Part shown: positions 10,441 through 21,036 of the stretch, one piece after another | Numbering within the stretch: the first letter of the stretch is position 1 | Layout: the number at the start of each line of letters is the position of its first letter | Source: Volutella citrinella | Lineage: Eukaryota > Ascomycota > Sordariomycetes > Hypocreales > Nectriaceae | Direction: 5' to 3' | Length of the DNA stretch: 64,000 nucleotides | Assembly: GCA_034401135.1 (NCBI GenBank) | Contig: JAWZSP010000008.1 | Span: 2,232,001-2,296,000 of the forward strand | The notes under the pieces: generated by a model | Databases searched by the model: none | Told to the model about the DNA's origin: nothing | Seen by the model: only the letters and a program-made list of their open reading frames with translations | Program-made: the position numbers and the translations under genes

Positions 10441-13400
10441 CCAGGAGACGGAGATGCCGCCAGAAGATGCCGCCGTCAAGTTCGACTTGCAAATTTTGGG
10501 TGGCTTCGGTGGTTCTGGGGCCGAAACAACGGAAGACACTCCGGAGATGTCACCGAGGTTTGCACCCTTCGGCTTTCTGATCATCGCAGGACCGAAAGAC
10601 GCCGTCGCCTCGCTCTCTAAGAGAGATGGCTCTCATATCGAGGTCATGGATTGTCCCTCGATATCTTCGTCAGGACTCCAATCGGTCCGAGTTTTGTGCA
10701 CCAACGACGCAGAGGATACCAACTGTGACGATATGTTCAACGGCGGGCTGAACGGCACTATCTTGCGCATGCCCGAGGACTGTGGTCCAGCATCGTATGT
10801 CGTCGCGCATTCGGTGAAGCGGTCAGAGGATCAGAGCCTTCCTAGTCATCTTGCCAAGAGAAAGGCGGCTAGCAGAGAAGTACTCGACTTGGAATTCTCC
10901 TATGACTTCAAAAAAGTGAAACGCGCGAATGAGAAGGTCTATATGCGCGTTGACTGGTCGTGAGTTGAGGGCTGGTCCTTTCCATGTCATTTTTGCACTG
11001 ATTGTCCATATGACTGACAAATTGTAGCAACATGCCGGGCTATTGGAACCTGGTGGTTGCGGAGAAGTCTGAGAAGCGTCGAAAGCGGTCCATAAATCCC
11101 CGCAGCCTCAGCCAAAACGATCTCGAGAGGCGTTTCTTTTCCGACGACAGCGCAGAGTGGGCTAGGAGTAGGTCAAACCATCCGTCTTATTCCACAGCAG
11201 CGCTGACCTGAAATTGGCAGAATTTGAAAGTGTTCGTAGTATGAACTACTACACCGACTTCTCGGCTCCTCTGAAATCAACTCTTGTCAACGACAATATC
11301 AGTTGCGCATCGTCTGAATCCAACTGGTTGAACATTGAGACAGATGGGCAAAGCAAAGTCCAGGCAAAATTCGGTTTCAGCATGATTGGCACCCTTGATC
11401 CGTTCGACCTGGGTGAGGTGTATGGCTTCCTTGACCTGAAATATGACATTGATGTCAAGGTCTCCGTCAGCGGCAAAGCAGGACTCGATGCATTGTACCA
11501 GACGAAATTGGGAGACCAAACTGGACGGCAGAAGATGGCTTTCCACCATCCAGGTCTTGTTGAACTGTCACCCAACTTTAATGTTTGGTTTGGGTTCTCG
11601 GCGGACAACGCTACCTTTGCTGGGTACGTACTGATGTAACTGAGACTCCAGAGACGTGGCAGGTGCTAACATGGCTAGACAATTTGATACGGCATTCAAT
11701 ATCAAGTCGGACCCAGAGGTCAACGACGGCTGGGTCAGGCGCACCTTTCCATCCACTGCCGGCAAGCCATCTGGTGGTTCAGTATTCTCTGACTCCAAAT
11801 TCAACGGCGGGGCGAAAACACAGCACGGGGAAGTCGACCTCATGATTCGCCCCGACTTCAACATCAACTTCAAGATCGACAGCAACAACAACCCCAATCT
11901 CAAGCGAGATGCAGATCGTCTTAGCCCACGGCGTGTCAAGGCATTGAGTGCTTACAACATCGACTTCACCATGCCTGCCGCACTGCATTGGGATGACGTT
12001 GGTGTCTCCCTGGAGAACGACGCCCTTCGATACTCAATGGTGTCATACTCGGGTGGAGGCTTCCGAACTTGGGCTTCGGAAGAGACCACAGGCGAAGCCA
12101 TGGGGAAGAAGGCGGCTCCGATCTTGGTCTATCGGCCAGGAAAGGATGATGATCCCAAGGCGCCGGCCCCTCCAGGAGGAATCGGCTTTGAAGGACTCTT
12201 TGGAGCCAAATCATTGACTTGTTCTAAACCGAAGGACGATTGCCCAGAACACAAGTATGACTGGAACCCCTGCAAGACGGGAGAATTAGACTGTGGAGAC
12301 CAGTTTACTTCAAGCCGACTCGGTTCTCGCTCAAAGGCCAAAGAGAAGCGAAGCAACGACTTATCAAACGCCATTGCACATCAGGCCAACATGTATGAGA
12401 TCGGGACTCCTCCTCAGAGGCCTAGGTATGGCCTTCCTTTTATATCGTACAGCTTTCATGACTAACTTGAACTCAACCATAGTGTCTCATCCCGTCCGGC
12501 CTCAAAGCTTTCCAAGCGCGACCCCTCTGGCGATAGTGGGATCCAAAGAGACTATATCGCAGACTGTCGCGAAAAGGACGGGAGCACCAGCCAGCTAAAA
12601 TACAGCAGTCCGCGATATCCAGGCCCGGTCGACTGGTCTTACGACGACAAGCGATGGGAGAACGCGTACAATGCCCCTGATCACGCTTCATGCACCAGCG
12701 GAGGAATTAAGACTTTTATTGTTCCGGACCCGGAAGACGTCGACCCTGAGCAAGATGCACTTTACTGCGGTATGTTATATGGATGGGTGTCTTGGCCACG
12801 CACGATTGTTCACACTGACCGTGCTTCTTGATGAACAGTTGAACACATTGTCGAACTTCAGACGATGCAAATATTTTTTAATGATGTATCCAACAACAAA
12901 TTGCATGGTACTGGTGCAGCGGACTCAGGCCTTCCGCAAATCCACTGCGACTTTCTGAAGCCTCTGATGAATGAGGAAGTGCTCACCAAGGCCCCTGCAC
13001 TCAAAGGACTCACTGATAAAGAATGGAATATCCCGATGTCTCGCATCATGTGGCATCATGGGACACTAGACAATTTTGAGCACTTTGTATTCCTGGAACA
13101 GGCCATCAACGGAGCAAAAGCGGTGGTAAGTACCCGAGATGTTATTAAGCGATCAGAACGGAACATCTGAGGCTAACATGTACGCCCACGGAAAGCTGTG
13201 GAGTAAAAAACCAGAAGTTATCAAGGCCGAAGAATCCAGCAAGGGGCTTAAAAAGATCCGCTATGTCATGAACTCCTTTTCATACATGAGAGATGCCACT
13301 GTTCACAAATATTTCGTGGAAACATGCAACAACATTCGCGATGAGCTTGAGCGCGCGGACAAGGCATGGATCGCTAAGAAACAGCCATCAACCAAGATTG

Positions 13401-13627
13401 TCGACTTTTGGGACAAGTGGATCCGAAGCCAGCAGAACAATATGTTGAAGAAGGGGGAGACGTTTGTCGATGATCAAATTGACACGCTGAAACTGTACTG
13501 GTATGAGAAACTGGTATCCCAGAATGAATGCGAGAGGAAGGAAGCCAGCAAGGTATTGGAAGATGTCGAAACGCTCAAGGATCAAAAGAAGGAGAGGTTG
13601 GTTGTCAACTTGGATGGTTTGAAGTAA
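10430..13627 (+). pseudogene. Class V chitinase C-terminal part, GH18 domain missing
   Basis: Seven exons read in one frame: about 10430-10959, 11028-11167, 11221-11623, 11679-12425, 12483-12769, 12839-13125 and 13196-13627, giving 942 codons with the stop. The sequence matches my knowledge of the long C-terminal region of killer-toxin-like class V (subgroup C) chitinases: a KRDGSHIEV block, NCDDMFNGGLNG, MPEDCGPASYVVAHS, then a large uncharacterised region. The chitin-binding, LysM and GH18 catalytic parts that should precede it are absent, and there is no start ATG or signal peptide. The 5' edge abuts the LysM remnant on the other strand. All introns are GT-AG with usual branch sites and no stop interrupts the frame, so the loss looks recent. 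It could also be an assembly error. Confidence 0.8.
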
Positions 13628-13869
13628 GCTCTGTGCAGGATTCAACTGTGTCAAAGATGAAAATGGATGCGATTTTGGAGATTTGGGCACGCTATGTTCG
13701 CGGTTGTAGAAGTGCAGAGTTGGATAAATACGATTGTTTCGATGCACAACAGCCAGGCTTTTGCCAAATGTCAAAATTCACCCTCAAACAATACTGGTAC
13801 ACCACGTCAATGCAGAACTTGAAAAGCAGACGTCTTTTGCTACCTCCCGGATCGACTGCAGGCGAAGTG

Positions 13870-14823
13870 CTAATACTGGACATCTATGTAACGAGTCAAT
13901 GGATACAGATCCTCAAGATATTCTCCTTCCCAGTCCAGTTTACACATGTACGGCAAAAAGAAGGTCGGACAGACATCTGCGCCGTTGTAGTACCTCGTCC
14001 CCGTCTTGTCTCGGGACACCCTCTCCAGATTGGCATGTCGAGGGTAGTCCCATCGACGGTCAATTATCTTGACAGTCGTGCCCTGTAGAGCCTTCTCGTC
14101 ATCTTCCGGGTCATCGGAAAACTGAAGGTTCGCAAGCTCCTTTATCTTGGCCTCGTCAAGAGCAACGCAGAAGTAGCTACCCGGGCGCCACAACGGCCGG
14201 TTCAGGGTACCGCTCTCAGAGATCTGGGGCGGGTTGGCATCCACAGAGAGTACAAAGGGGCGAATATAAGAGTTGAACTCTTCTCGTACGCGATCGTCGG
14301 AGGCGTCCTCGAGTACATCTTTCGCCTCAATGATATCCAGCTTGAATCGCTTCATGAGCTCTTGGCGGTAAGGCACAAAGGCAGCCGACAATCTTCTCGT
14401 GAGATGAAAGCGGCGACTAGCCTCAAGCATGTTGGAGAGAGCCTGGTCCAGATGCTGCTGCGCGCTTTCAGAGTAGGATGTGATGAATATGAGGGGCCCC
14501 CAAACGGGAGTCCGCGGGACAACAGGAACTGGGTTATCGCTTGGGCTGTAGTCTAGCTCCTTTTCGTCATCCAAATGTTTGAGCAGGTCTCTGAACTCGG
14601 CTTCCCAACCAATCAGTGGGTATCGGATTTCCTTTTCCAAGCCCCAGTCTGCGAGCTGCTGATCTATCGACTTGGTGGATGTAATGGTCTGCTCGATACC
14701 AGGAGCCGCGCCTGGGCCAACTGACCGCACATCAAACTGCCGTTCTATTGGCACAGGGCGGGTGTCGAGACTGGCGTCTCTTGGTGGTAACTCGACGGGG
14801 GGTCGTGGGCCGCGGCCGGTCAT
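13870..14823 (-). CDS. Conserved hypothetical protein
   Basis: A single-exon ORF of 317 residues with a good ATG. I do not recognise the family. The N-terminus is Pro/Arg-rich and probably disordered. Residues from about 50 on look folded, with an acidic and hydrophobic mix and blocks such as PVWGPLIFITSY and LWRPGSYFCVALDEAKI. No signal peptide or membrane helix is visible. Its 3' end lies 242 bp from the 3' end of the chitinase remnant. It may belong to the uncharacterised fungal proteins often found beside secreted or repetitive loci, but that is a guess. Confidence 0.6.
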   Translation of the reverse strand: MTGRGPRPPVELPPRDASLDTRPVPIERQFDVRSVGPGAAPGIEQTITSTKSIDQQLADWGLEKEIRYPLIGWEAEFRDLLKHLDDEKELDYSPSDNPVPVVPRTPVWGPLIFITSYSESAQQHLDQALSNMLEASRRFHLTRRLSAAFVPYRQELMKRFKLDIIEAKDVLEDASDDRVREEFNSYIRPFVLSVDANPPQISESGTLNRPLWRPGSYFCVALDEAKIKELANLQFSDDPEDDEKALQGTTVKIIDRRWDYPRHANLERVSRDKTGTRYYNGADVCPTFFLPYMCKLDWEGEYLEDLYPLTRYIDVQY

Positions 14824-15128
14824 TGTCGGTGATGATGGCGGTGGCCAAGGTGATTGCGGGAAATTGCTGCGGGCAAATGAAGAGAGAAAAAGGAATCAGG
14901 AAGAGGCGGGACCACGGGAAAGCCCCAGTTATATGGTGCGTGCAGAGTGCTGTTGGTCGGGTCGCAGACAGATGGGTGGTGCCAGATGGGTGGTGCATTG
15001 CTATTAGTCATTTGGCTCGTGCATGTTGCAGCAGAATGAGACATGAGCCACGACTCAGCTACACTGGGCTTGTTGATTTGCAAACAAATCAACGGCCAAG
15101 TGAAACACGACTCTCCTTAAGATAAACA
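14824..15128. other. Short intergenic region
   Basis: The 5' region of the hypothetical gene at 13870-14823 and the 3' flank of the P-loop kinase-like remnant. Nothing specific was seen. Confidence 0.45.
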
Positions 15129-15786
15129 CTACTCTGCAGCTGATAGGGTCTTTTGGACCCTAACTATATGATCGTAGATGAAACGAGCCGTTGTAGACGG
15201 TGATAGCCCAGTCACATCCAGATCAAGTTCATACTCGTTTTGGAAATGGAAAATGTCCTCCCTTTCCCTGATACCTTGCAGGATTTCGAGATTTGTCAGT
15301 TTTGTGTTGTTTGCCGCATTACCTCTACCATCCCCTGCGGCTCTCTTGAGATTTTCTTCGATGGTACATTGCAAAATGATGGAGACAAAGGGCGAATTGC
15401 AAGTCGCGGCGGCATGCTCATAGTCTTTGGCAGCTGAGATGCCATTCTCGCTGGAAGATTGCTGATCGGTGAAGATCCATGTTACTTCACGGGCTGACTT
15501 GGCGCTGGCGATAGACTTCAGGACTTCCCTACGCTATTATTTATCAGAACATATTCACCCAAGTTAAGACGTTGGGATATGCGAGTCATTCGACTTACCA
15601 GGGCTTGGCGCAGAGGCTGGTACTCTTCTGCAGTCCGTTCGAAAATCGCCGCTGCAGGGTCAATCAACAGGTGATTATCAAAGACCTTTGATTTTGGTAT
15701 GAGCTTGCTGTTTAACGAGGTGTTAGTCCATATTGTGGTTTAGGGATATTTCACACATACTCAGTCGCTATCAAGGTTGGCGAACA
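15129..15786 (-). pseudogene. P-loop nucleotide kinase-like remnant without P-loop
   Basis: Three stretches, 15786-15761, 15707-15599 and 15533-15129, join over two small GT-AG introns into about 179 codons without a stop. The sequence resembles small fungal P-loop NTPases of the AAA_33/nucleotide-kinase type: KVFDNHLLIDPAAAIFER, then WIFTDQQSSSENG, then TKLTNLEILQGIRE and a C-terminal LDVTGLSP block. In that family a Walker A motif (GxxGxGK) lies just upstream of the FDNH block. Here a TAA lies upstream in frame and no GxxGxGK can be read. An isolated short ORF starting at 15948 (MSSRGIQG) does not join in frame. Most likely a 5'-truncated gene; an undetected first exon is the alternative. 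Confidence 0.5.
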
Positions 15787-16627
15787 TTATGTTTCTGCGA
15801 TGCATCGAGATGTCCAGCCCGGTAGTGTGACAATTGAGATAGCTTATCAGATACCAAAGGTTACCAGCATCAGGAAGAGTATCTCTTCAATGTCCTTCAG
15901 CTCCATGTCGTGCAGCTCAGGGACGCCCTGGATTCCTCGAGACGACATCGGGGGTGTAATAATAGTGTGTATATTATGTGGCAGGGGCCATTTAGTTGAC
16001 AAAAGTAGAGGATGATCAAGATGTCGAAGAATGAATTCGACGAGCATAGACAACTAGTCATTGGTTAAGATGAGACTTGATACTCAAGCTTTAGCAGTGA
16101 GCTACAAGAGAGAAGGGCATGGCTGTATTTGGTACCATTCGCTTGCTTCCCATCCTGGGCATTCGTAAAGGAGCTAGGCCTGGACCAGGTATGCTGATTA
16201 CTCCCTAGCCTCCATGTCCACCTTGTCACCATCCCGGCCGCAAGGGTTTCTTGGCGTGGGAGCCCCACAATATCTGCGCCGAGGGCTGAGCGGGTGCCTG
16301 GCGTCTTCTCATTTTTGAGTCTTCACCAGCCGTTTGTTGCATTGCAAACCATCCTCTGCCACCGTTGCAGCCTCGCTTGACCAGCGCTGGCCAGAAAATC
16401 TACATCTCGAATGCCGGCCGTGCGCCTCAAGACTCACCAGTCAATTGCTCCATCGGGCTGAATCAGTGTCAACGTCACCAACAGGCAAATCAACATCTGT
16501 TCAGGGGTCACCAAGTTGAGTTGAAAACGGTCAACGCGGAGACATAACTTTAACAGAGAGGCAACATTGAGCACTCGCTGCTAAGTCAATCTCGATTCCC
16601 AAAATAGGAGAAGCATCGATAGAGAAC
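15787..16627. other. Intergenic, upstream of TPR gene
   Basis: This contains the orphan short ORF at 15948 on the minus strand and the presumed promoter of the TPR gene at 16628. No other gene was seen. Confidence 0.45.
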
Positions 16628-18124
16628 ATGGGCCACGGCACAGACGAAACAAGCCAGCCGCCCGATGGCGAAGGCCCAGCAACCCCAACACGCCCACAGA
16701 ATGAGGCCCCTTCGACATTGACGATATACAGCTCCATCAAGGCCTTTTTCCGGCAATACCGCATCTATATCGTCATGGGCGTGCTGATGACTGTTGCGGA
16801 ACACATACCTGGCAAGACAGGACTCAAGTTCTCTTCCATAAATCAGTCCATGCTCATCCACATTCTCCTCCACCTGCTCTTCATCCTCCGTCTACTGCGC
16901 TCCATTTCACATCAGAAGCGGACTTATCTCGTTGTTGCTACTTTTTTCCTCATGAAATATGTGTTTGTCGCATATGTGCTCCGCAAGGACTACAACCGCT
17001 GGCTGCCTCGCTTGGACTGGCCCGTCGATTTTGCAGATGGGCAGCTTGAAGATTTCGACAGGGCTGCCCTTGCGGTTTGCAGAGATGAGTTCTTGTCCCT
17101 GGCTGTGGCATACGCACTCAGTCAGCTCACTTCCTTTGTCGACCGGCGCTACCGAGATAGGTCTCAACAGGCCGCTTCCAAGAGCACAAGCAAGAACAGT
17201 TGTCATTGTTCAAACACCCTCATTTTAACCACACTGGTTCTCTCTCTGGCGTTCAACTACTTTGCTCTAGACTTGTACGATGGCGAACGGTCCTACGTAC
17301 ACTGGAATCAAAGGTTGGCGCCGGCGCTGTTACAGCAGAAAAAGTACGCCGAAGCAGAACGACTCTGGAGACAGGAGATTCGGTGGTCCGAGAAGAAACG
17401 AGGAACCCACAGCGCCCATACTGCCCTGGTCATGCGTATAATGGCAATGGCGGTCCAGAACCAGGGAAGACTCGCAGAGGCTGAGAAACTTAACCGGGAA
17501 GCGATTGAGAGGCTCGACGTGGCAATGGGTCCTGAACATCTGGACACGACCAAGACGGTCGAGTACCTGGCGAAAAGCCTGTTCAATCAGGGACGGTTCG
17601 CAGAAGCCGAGCCATTGTACCTGCGGGCATGGAGAGCTTATGAAGCCAACTCGGGGGCTCAGAATCAGTATACGCTGAGAAGCCTCAATCAGCTGGCGAC
17701 CTCGCAGTTCCATCTGGGTAAGTACAACAAAGCCGCCGAGGCGTATTCAACTCTCCTCGACAGAAAGGAGATGGAGGCGGGCAAGGGGCACGCTAGCACA
17801 TTGAACATCAAGTTCAACCTCGCAGCAGCCCATCAGATGGCCGCACATTTTGACTTGGCCGAGAGGCTGCACGGCGAGGTGCTGAAGCAGAGGGAGGAGG
17901 AGCTAGGCAGCGTGCATCCCGATACCCTGCTCTCAGTCGGCGCCTTGGGATACATGTACGAAGCGATGGAGCGAGATGAGGACGCGTTGCCGTATTACCA
18001 GAGAGAGTGCGATGGACTCAAGAAGACGCTTGGAAAGAAGAGCTACAAGACGAAATCGTGTATCGCGAGGTTGTTGGAGGTGACAATGAGGGTGCAGCAG
18101 AAGTCTCTGCGATCACAGGAATGA
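16628..18124 (+). CDS. Membrane-anchored TPR repeat protein (kinesin-light-chain type)
   Basis: An intronless 498-residue protein. Residues 1-45 are polar and disordered. Four or five hydrophobic segments follow, for example IYIVMGVLMTVAE, MLIHILLHLLFILRLL, TYLVVATFFLMKYVFVAYV and LILTTLVLSLAFNYF, the last ending near residue 215. From about residue 225 to the end there are 42-residue tetratricopeptide repeats with the kinesin-light-chain pattern (ALLQQKKYAEAERLWR, NQGRLAEAEKLNREA, NQGRFAEAEPLYLRA, MERDEDALPYYQRE). Such TPRs are frequent at the C-terminus of fungal NLR-like proteins; here a membrane region replaces the NB-ARC part. The TPRs probably bind a partner; the partner and the membrane are unknown. 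Confidence 0.75.
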   Translation: MGHGTDETSQPPDGEGPATPTRPQNEAPSTLTIYSSIKAFFRQYRIYIVMGVLMTVAEHIPGKTGLKFSSINQSMLIHILLHLLFILRLLRSISHQKRTYLVVATFFLMKYVFVAYVLRKDYNRWLPRLDWPVDFADGQLEDFDRAALAVCRDEFLSLAVAYALSQLTSFVDRRYRDRSQQAASKSTSKNSCHCSNTLILTTLVLSLAFNYFALDLYDGERSYVHWNQRLAPALLQQKKYAEAERLWRQEIRWSEKKRGTHSAHTALVMRIMAMAVQNQGRLAEAEKLNREAIERLDVAMGPEHLDTTKTVEYLAKSLFNQGRFAEAEPLYLRAWRAYEANSGAQNQYTLRSLNQLATSQFHLGKYNKAAEAYSTLLDRKEMEAGKGHASTLNIKFNLAAAHQMAAHFDLAERLHGEVLKQREEELGSVHPDTLLSVGALGYMYEAMERDEDALPYYQRECDGLKKTLGKKSYKTKSCIARLLEVTMRVQQKSLRSQE

Positions 18125-18325
18125 GTTGTTGCTGGTTTATCGCTGTCAACCAAGACCGAGAAAACTGAAATCATAGTTATGAAGCTCAAATAAAATAGTC
18201 CACTCAAGAACATGCCCATCGTGTCTGCTAGATCCCACGATCGACGTTTGAGATGCCGCCTTGGCCCATTACGACTCTCCAATCCACACATGCAATCGTT
18301 CACATGCGCCAAGGGCAATTCCTAC

Positions 18326-19858
18326 TTACAAGCTTGAAGTCGCTCGTGCTCGCAGTCTAGCTCCATATTTCCAAAGGGCGAGCGGCCCCAGGACACCGGA
18401 AACCAGGCCCACAAACGCCAGGGTGGTGTTTCCCCAGCCGTACTCCAGCGTTGCATACATCTTTGGCGCGAGGAGGGGAAACAGAAACGCGCCCAGGCTC
18501 TTCGGAAACTGCGTAGCGGCCAGGGCACTTGAAGTGTGGTCCGGGTAGGCGTCCATCATATAGGCCTGCAGCGGCATGCCGGAAATCTGCATGCCGAAGG
18601 TCGTGATGAACATGCCGACGTCGACCCAGGCCCAGTGGACCAGCTTCTGGGCACACCATCCGTAGACTATGAATCCCAGCGGGCCCAGGATAACGCCAGG
18701 GAAGATGAGTGGGATACGGTGCTCGGGCACATGCTCTCCGCCTGCGCGGCGTTGCATTCTCTCAAACAGGCCGTCGATCAGAGGTGCGGCAAGCTGACAG
18801 GCAGCGAGCTCACCGAGCATGGAGGAGATGTAGTGCAGACCACTCATCTCAACCGTCTGGTGGTATTGGTGGATCCACAGATCAGCGAAGCTGGAGATGA
18901 CAATGTATAGAAGGCCGTATTCGATAGCAGAGATGACGGCATTGACCTGGATGATGGGATGGAACATTAGAAGACGCAGGGGACGACTAAGGGCTTGGTT
19001 CAGAATCCGTAGTACGGTCAGCCGGTCGCCAAAGTCCTGCTCGTCGTGTGTGTGGTAAGGGTCGCCCGTCTCCTCACGCAACTTGCGGGCTCGTCGCTTC
19101 AGGATCGCCGGAGGATACGTCTCGCGGAAACTTGTCAGTGACAAGACCGCCATGGCAACCTGGAAGATGGATGTGGACCAAAACATCCACCTCCATGAGA
19201 CCCGGTACGTCATGAAACCGCCAATGATGGGCCCTGAGTACCGGTTAGCCTAGCCACATCATATTGAGGAGGATAAAGATGACTTGCCAACAGCAGCACC
19301 CAGCAGCGGCAGAACGAGATACCACCCAAGAGACTTGCCCCGCTGGTCCGGCCGCCAGATGTCTCCGAGCACCCCCCCGCCGAGGGCGTAGACGGCGCTG
19401 GCCCCGAAACCGGCGAGGAAGCGGGCAGCGATGAGCAGCTCCTTTGTGTTCGCGAACCCGCAGGCGACGTTCCAGACGAGGAACCAGGCGTTGGACGCGT
19501 GGAGCAGTGCGCTGCGGCCATAGACCTCGGACAGCGGTCCGACGACCAGCGGCCCAAAGGCGGTGGCGAGCAGGTAGATGCTCAGGGCCATGACGGCCTC
19601 GGTGGCGCTCATGTCCAAGTCGGCGGCGATCTGGGTAAGCGCCGGAGCCATGACGGTCGAGACGAGGATGCGGTTGAAGCCCGTGACAGACAGCACGTTG
19701 GTGACGGCCCATTTGCGCCTCTCGGGCCAGTTCTTGGGGTTGTCGCTGTCGAGGTCGTTGAACGCGACGAGGAAGGGGTCCGTTGGCGAGCCCAACCCCA
19801 CTGGTGCCAGCTCAGTTGGGGCGTCGTTGGGAAGGGCTGTCTTCTTGTCGTTGTCCAT
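18326..19858 (-). CDS. MFS transporter, DHA1 drug/polyamine type
   Basis: Exons 19858-19288 and 19233-18326 give 492 residues. The N-terminus carries the fungal DHA1 signature NPKNWPERRKWAV, followed by twelve predicted membrane helices. Typical motifs are visible: GPLSEVYGRS between helices 2 and 3, and GPIIGGF, which is read across the splice, before YRVSWRWMFW. The 54-nt intron starts with GC (GCAAGT) instead of GT and ends in CAG; no GT donor gives the conserved sequence. Family members export drugs, polyamines or toxic metabolites through the plasma membrane; the substrate cannot be told. It is convergent with the TPR gene at about 200 bp. Confidence 0.88.
19234..19287 (-). other. GC-AG intron in the DHA1 transporter
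   Basis: The donor reads G|GCAAGT and the acceptor ACTCAG|GG. The splice restores a GGG codon within the conserved GPIIGG motif, a phase-1 position. Confidence 0.8.
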
Positions 19859-20545
19859 GATTATTCGGGTTGATTATCAGGAACTAGATGGAGTGTTAGA
19901 CATCTTTTGGCCGCTCTCTAGAAACCCCGCGGTTAAATAGGCAGCAAGGTGGTGTTGATGCGGAGGTCCGATGCAGATCTTTCGGAGCCCGGCCGGAGAT
20001 ATCGAGGCACGATTAATGCATGCACATCAGACAGCCGAATGGGGAAGGTCGTGCTTATTTCCAGAGCCCATCAAGCTTGTTCTGGGACAATTCACGGTTA
20101 CAATTCACGGTCAATGACCACAGTCAACTACAGGGGGCGGATCCGACTGATCCGAGTACGGCCATGAGGCTTGCATCATCGCTTCTTCTCGAAGAAGGGC
20201 AGGGACAGAGCTAGGTTAAACAAGGTCAAAGGCTTGCCATTGGAAACTTGTTTAATGAATCCAGACAGCATGCTTGGTAGGTTCCATGCAGTCAGGCACA
20301 GGCTGTTGCCAGCACAGTCGTGGAGCACCCGTCAAACCCCCAACACCAGCGAATGGGGTCGAGCAAGTCGAGCTAAGTACATCAAGGGAACGAAATGAAC
20401 AAGATCCACCGTGTTGCATCACAGCCCAGTCTTTGGGTATACGGTGAGTCTTTGTTATCAAGCGATGGCACTTTGGCGTTGAGTTGTTGGGCGCAGTCAT
20501 ATTTGGGAGGTATGTATATAATCGTCGCGATCGCTTCGTTCAACC
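19859..20545. other. Intergenic, transporter upstream region
   Basis: The presumed promoter of the DHA1 transporter and spacer to 5S copy 3. No gene was seen. Confidence 0.5.
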
Positions 20546-20664
20546 ACATACGACCATAGCTCCTAGAAAGCACGGGATCCCGTCCGCTCTCCCATAGTTA
20601 AGCTAGGAAGCGGCGAACTAGTACTCGGGTCGGTGACGACCGGGGAATCCTCGCTGTTGTATGT
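20546..20664 (+). rRNA. 5S ribosomal RNA, copy 3
   Basis: Identical over 119 nt to the copy at 3552-3670. A run of seven T starts at its last base. The flanks of copies 1 and 3 are unrelated, so this is a dispersed gene copy and not a segmental duplication. Confidence 0.96.
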
Positions 20665-21036
20665 TTTTTTGCCCTTTATCTATCACCTCTGACGAAAGCC
20701 AGGAATCACTTCTTCTCCTCAGTGTTTCCTTTTTGACATTGAGGTTTTTTTTTTCCGCCATGGCCTTGTCAGCTTTGCAAGGCTGCAGTCGCCCAGGTGA
20801 TGCACACTATTCCAAATGTGTAGTCGTGAGCGATGGCTCACGCCTCAATTCATTAATAATACTCATGTCGGCATGAACCTTTCTTTCTATCTATACATTG
20901 TCGCCATTGTTACCCTATCCCCAATCTTCCATTGACTGACCCAACCAAACGCCGACTCAGTGACCCATTTGCCAATTTAATGTAACACGACTCCACGAGC
21001 CAACACGAATGACTGACGAGTCAGCCGCACGCCCAC
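20665..21036. other. Short intergenic region
   Basis: The stretch contains a T10 run near 20745-20754 and the 3' flank of the next gene. Nothing else was seen. Confidence 0.45.

Noticed and set aside
10330..10620. A fusion protein across the LysM/chitinase junction.
   Set aside because: The two remnants are on opposite strands, so no reading frame can join them.
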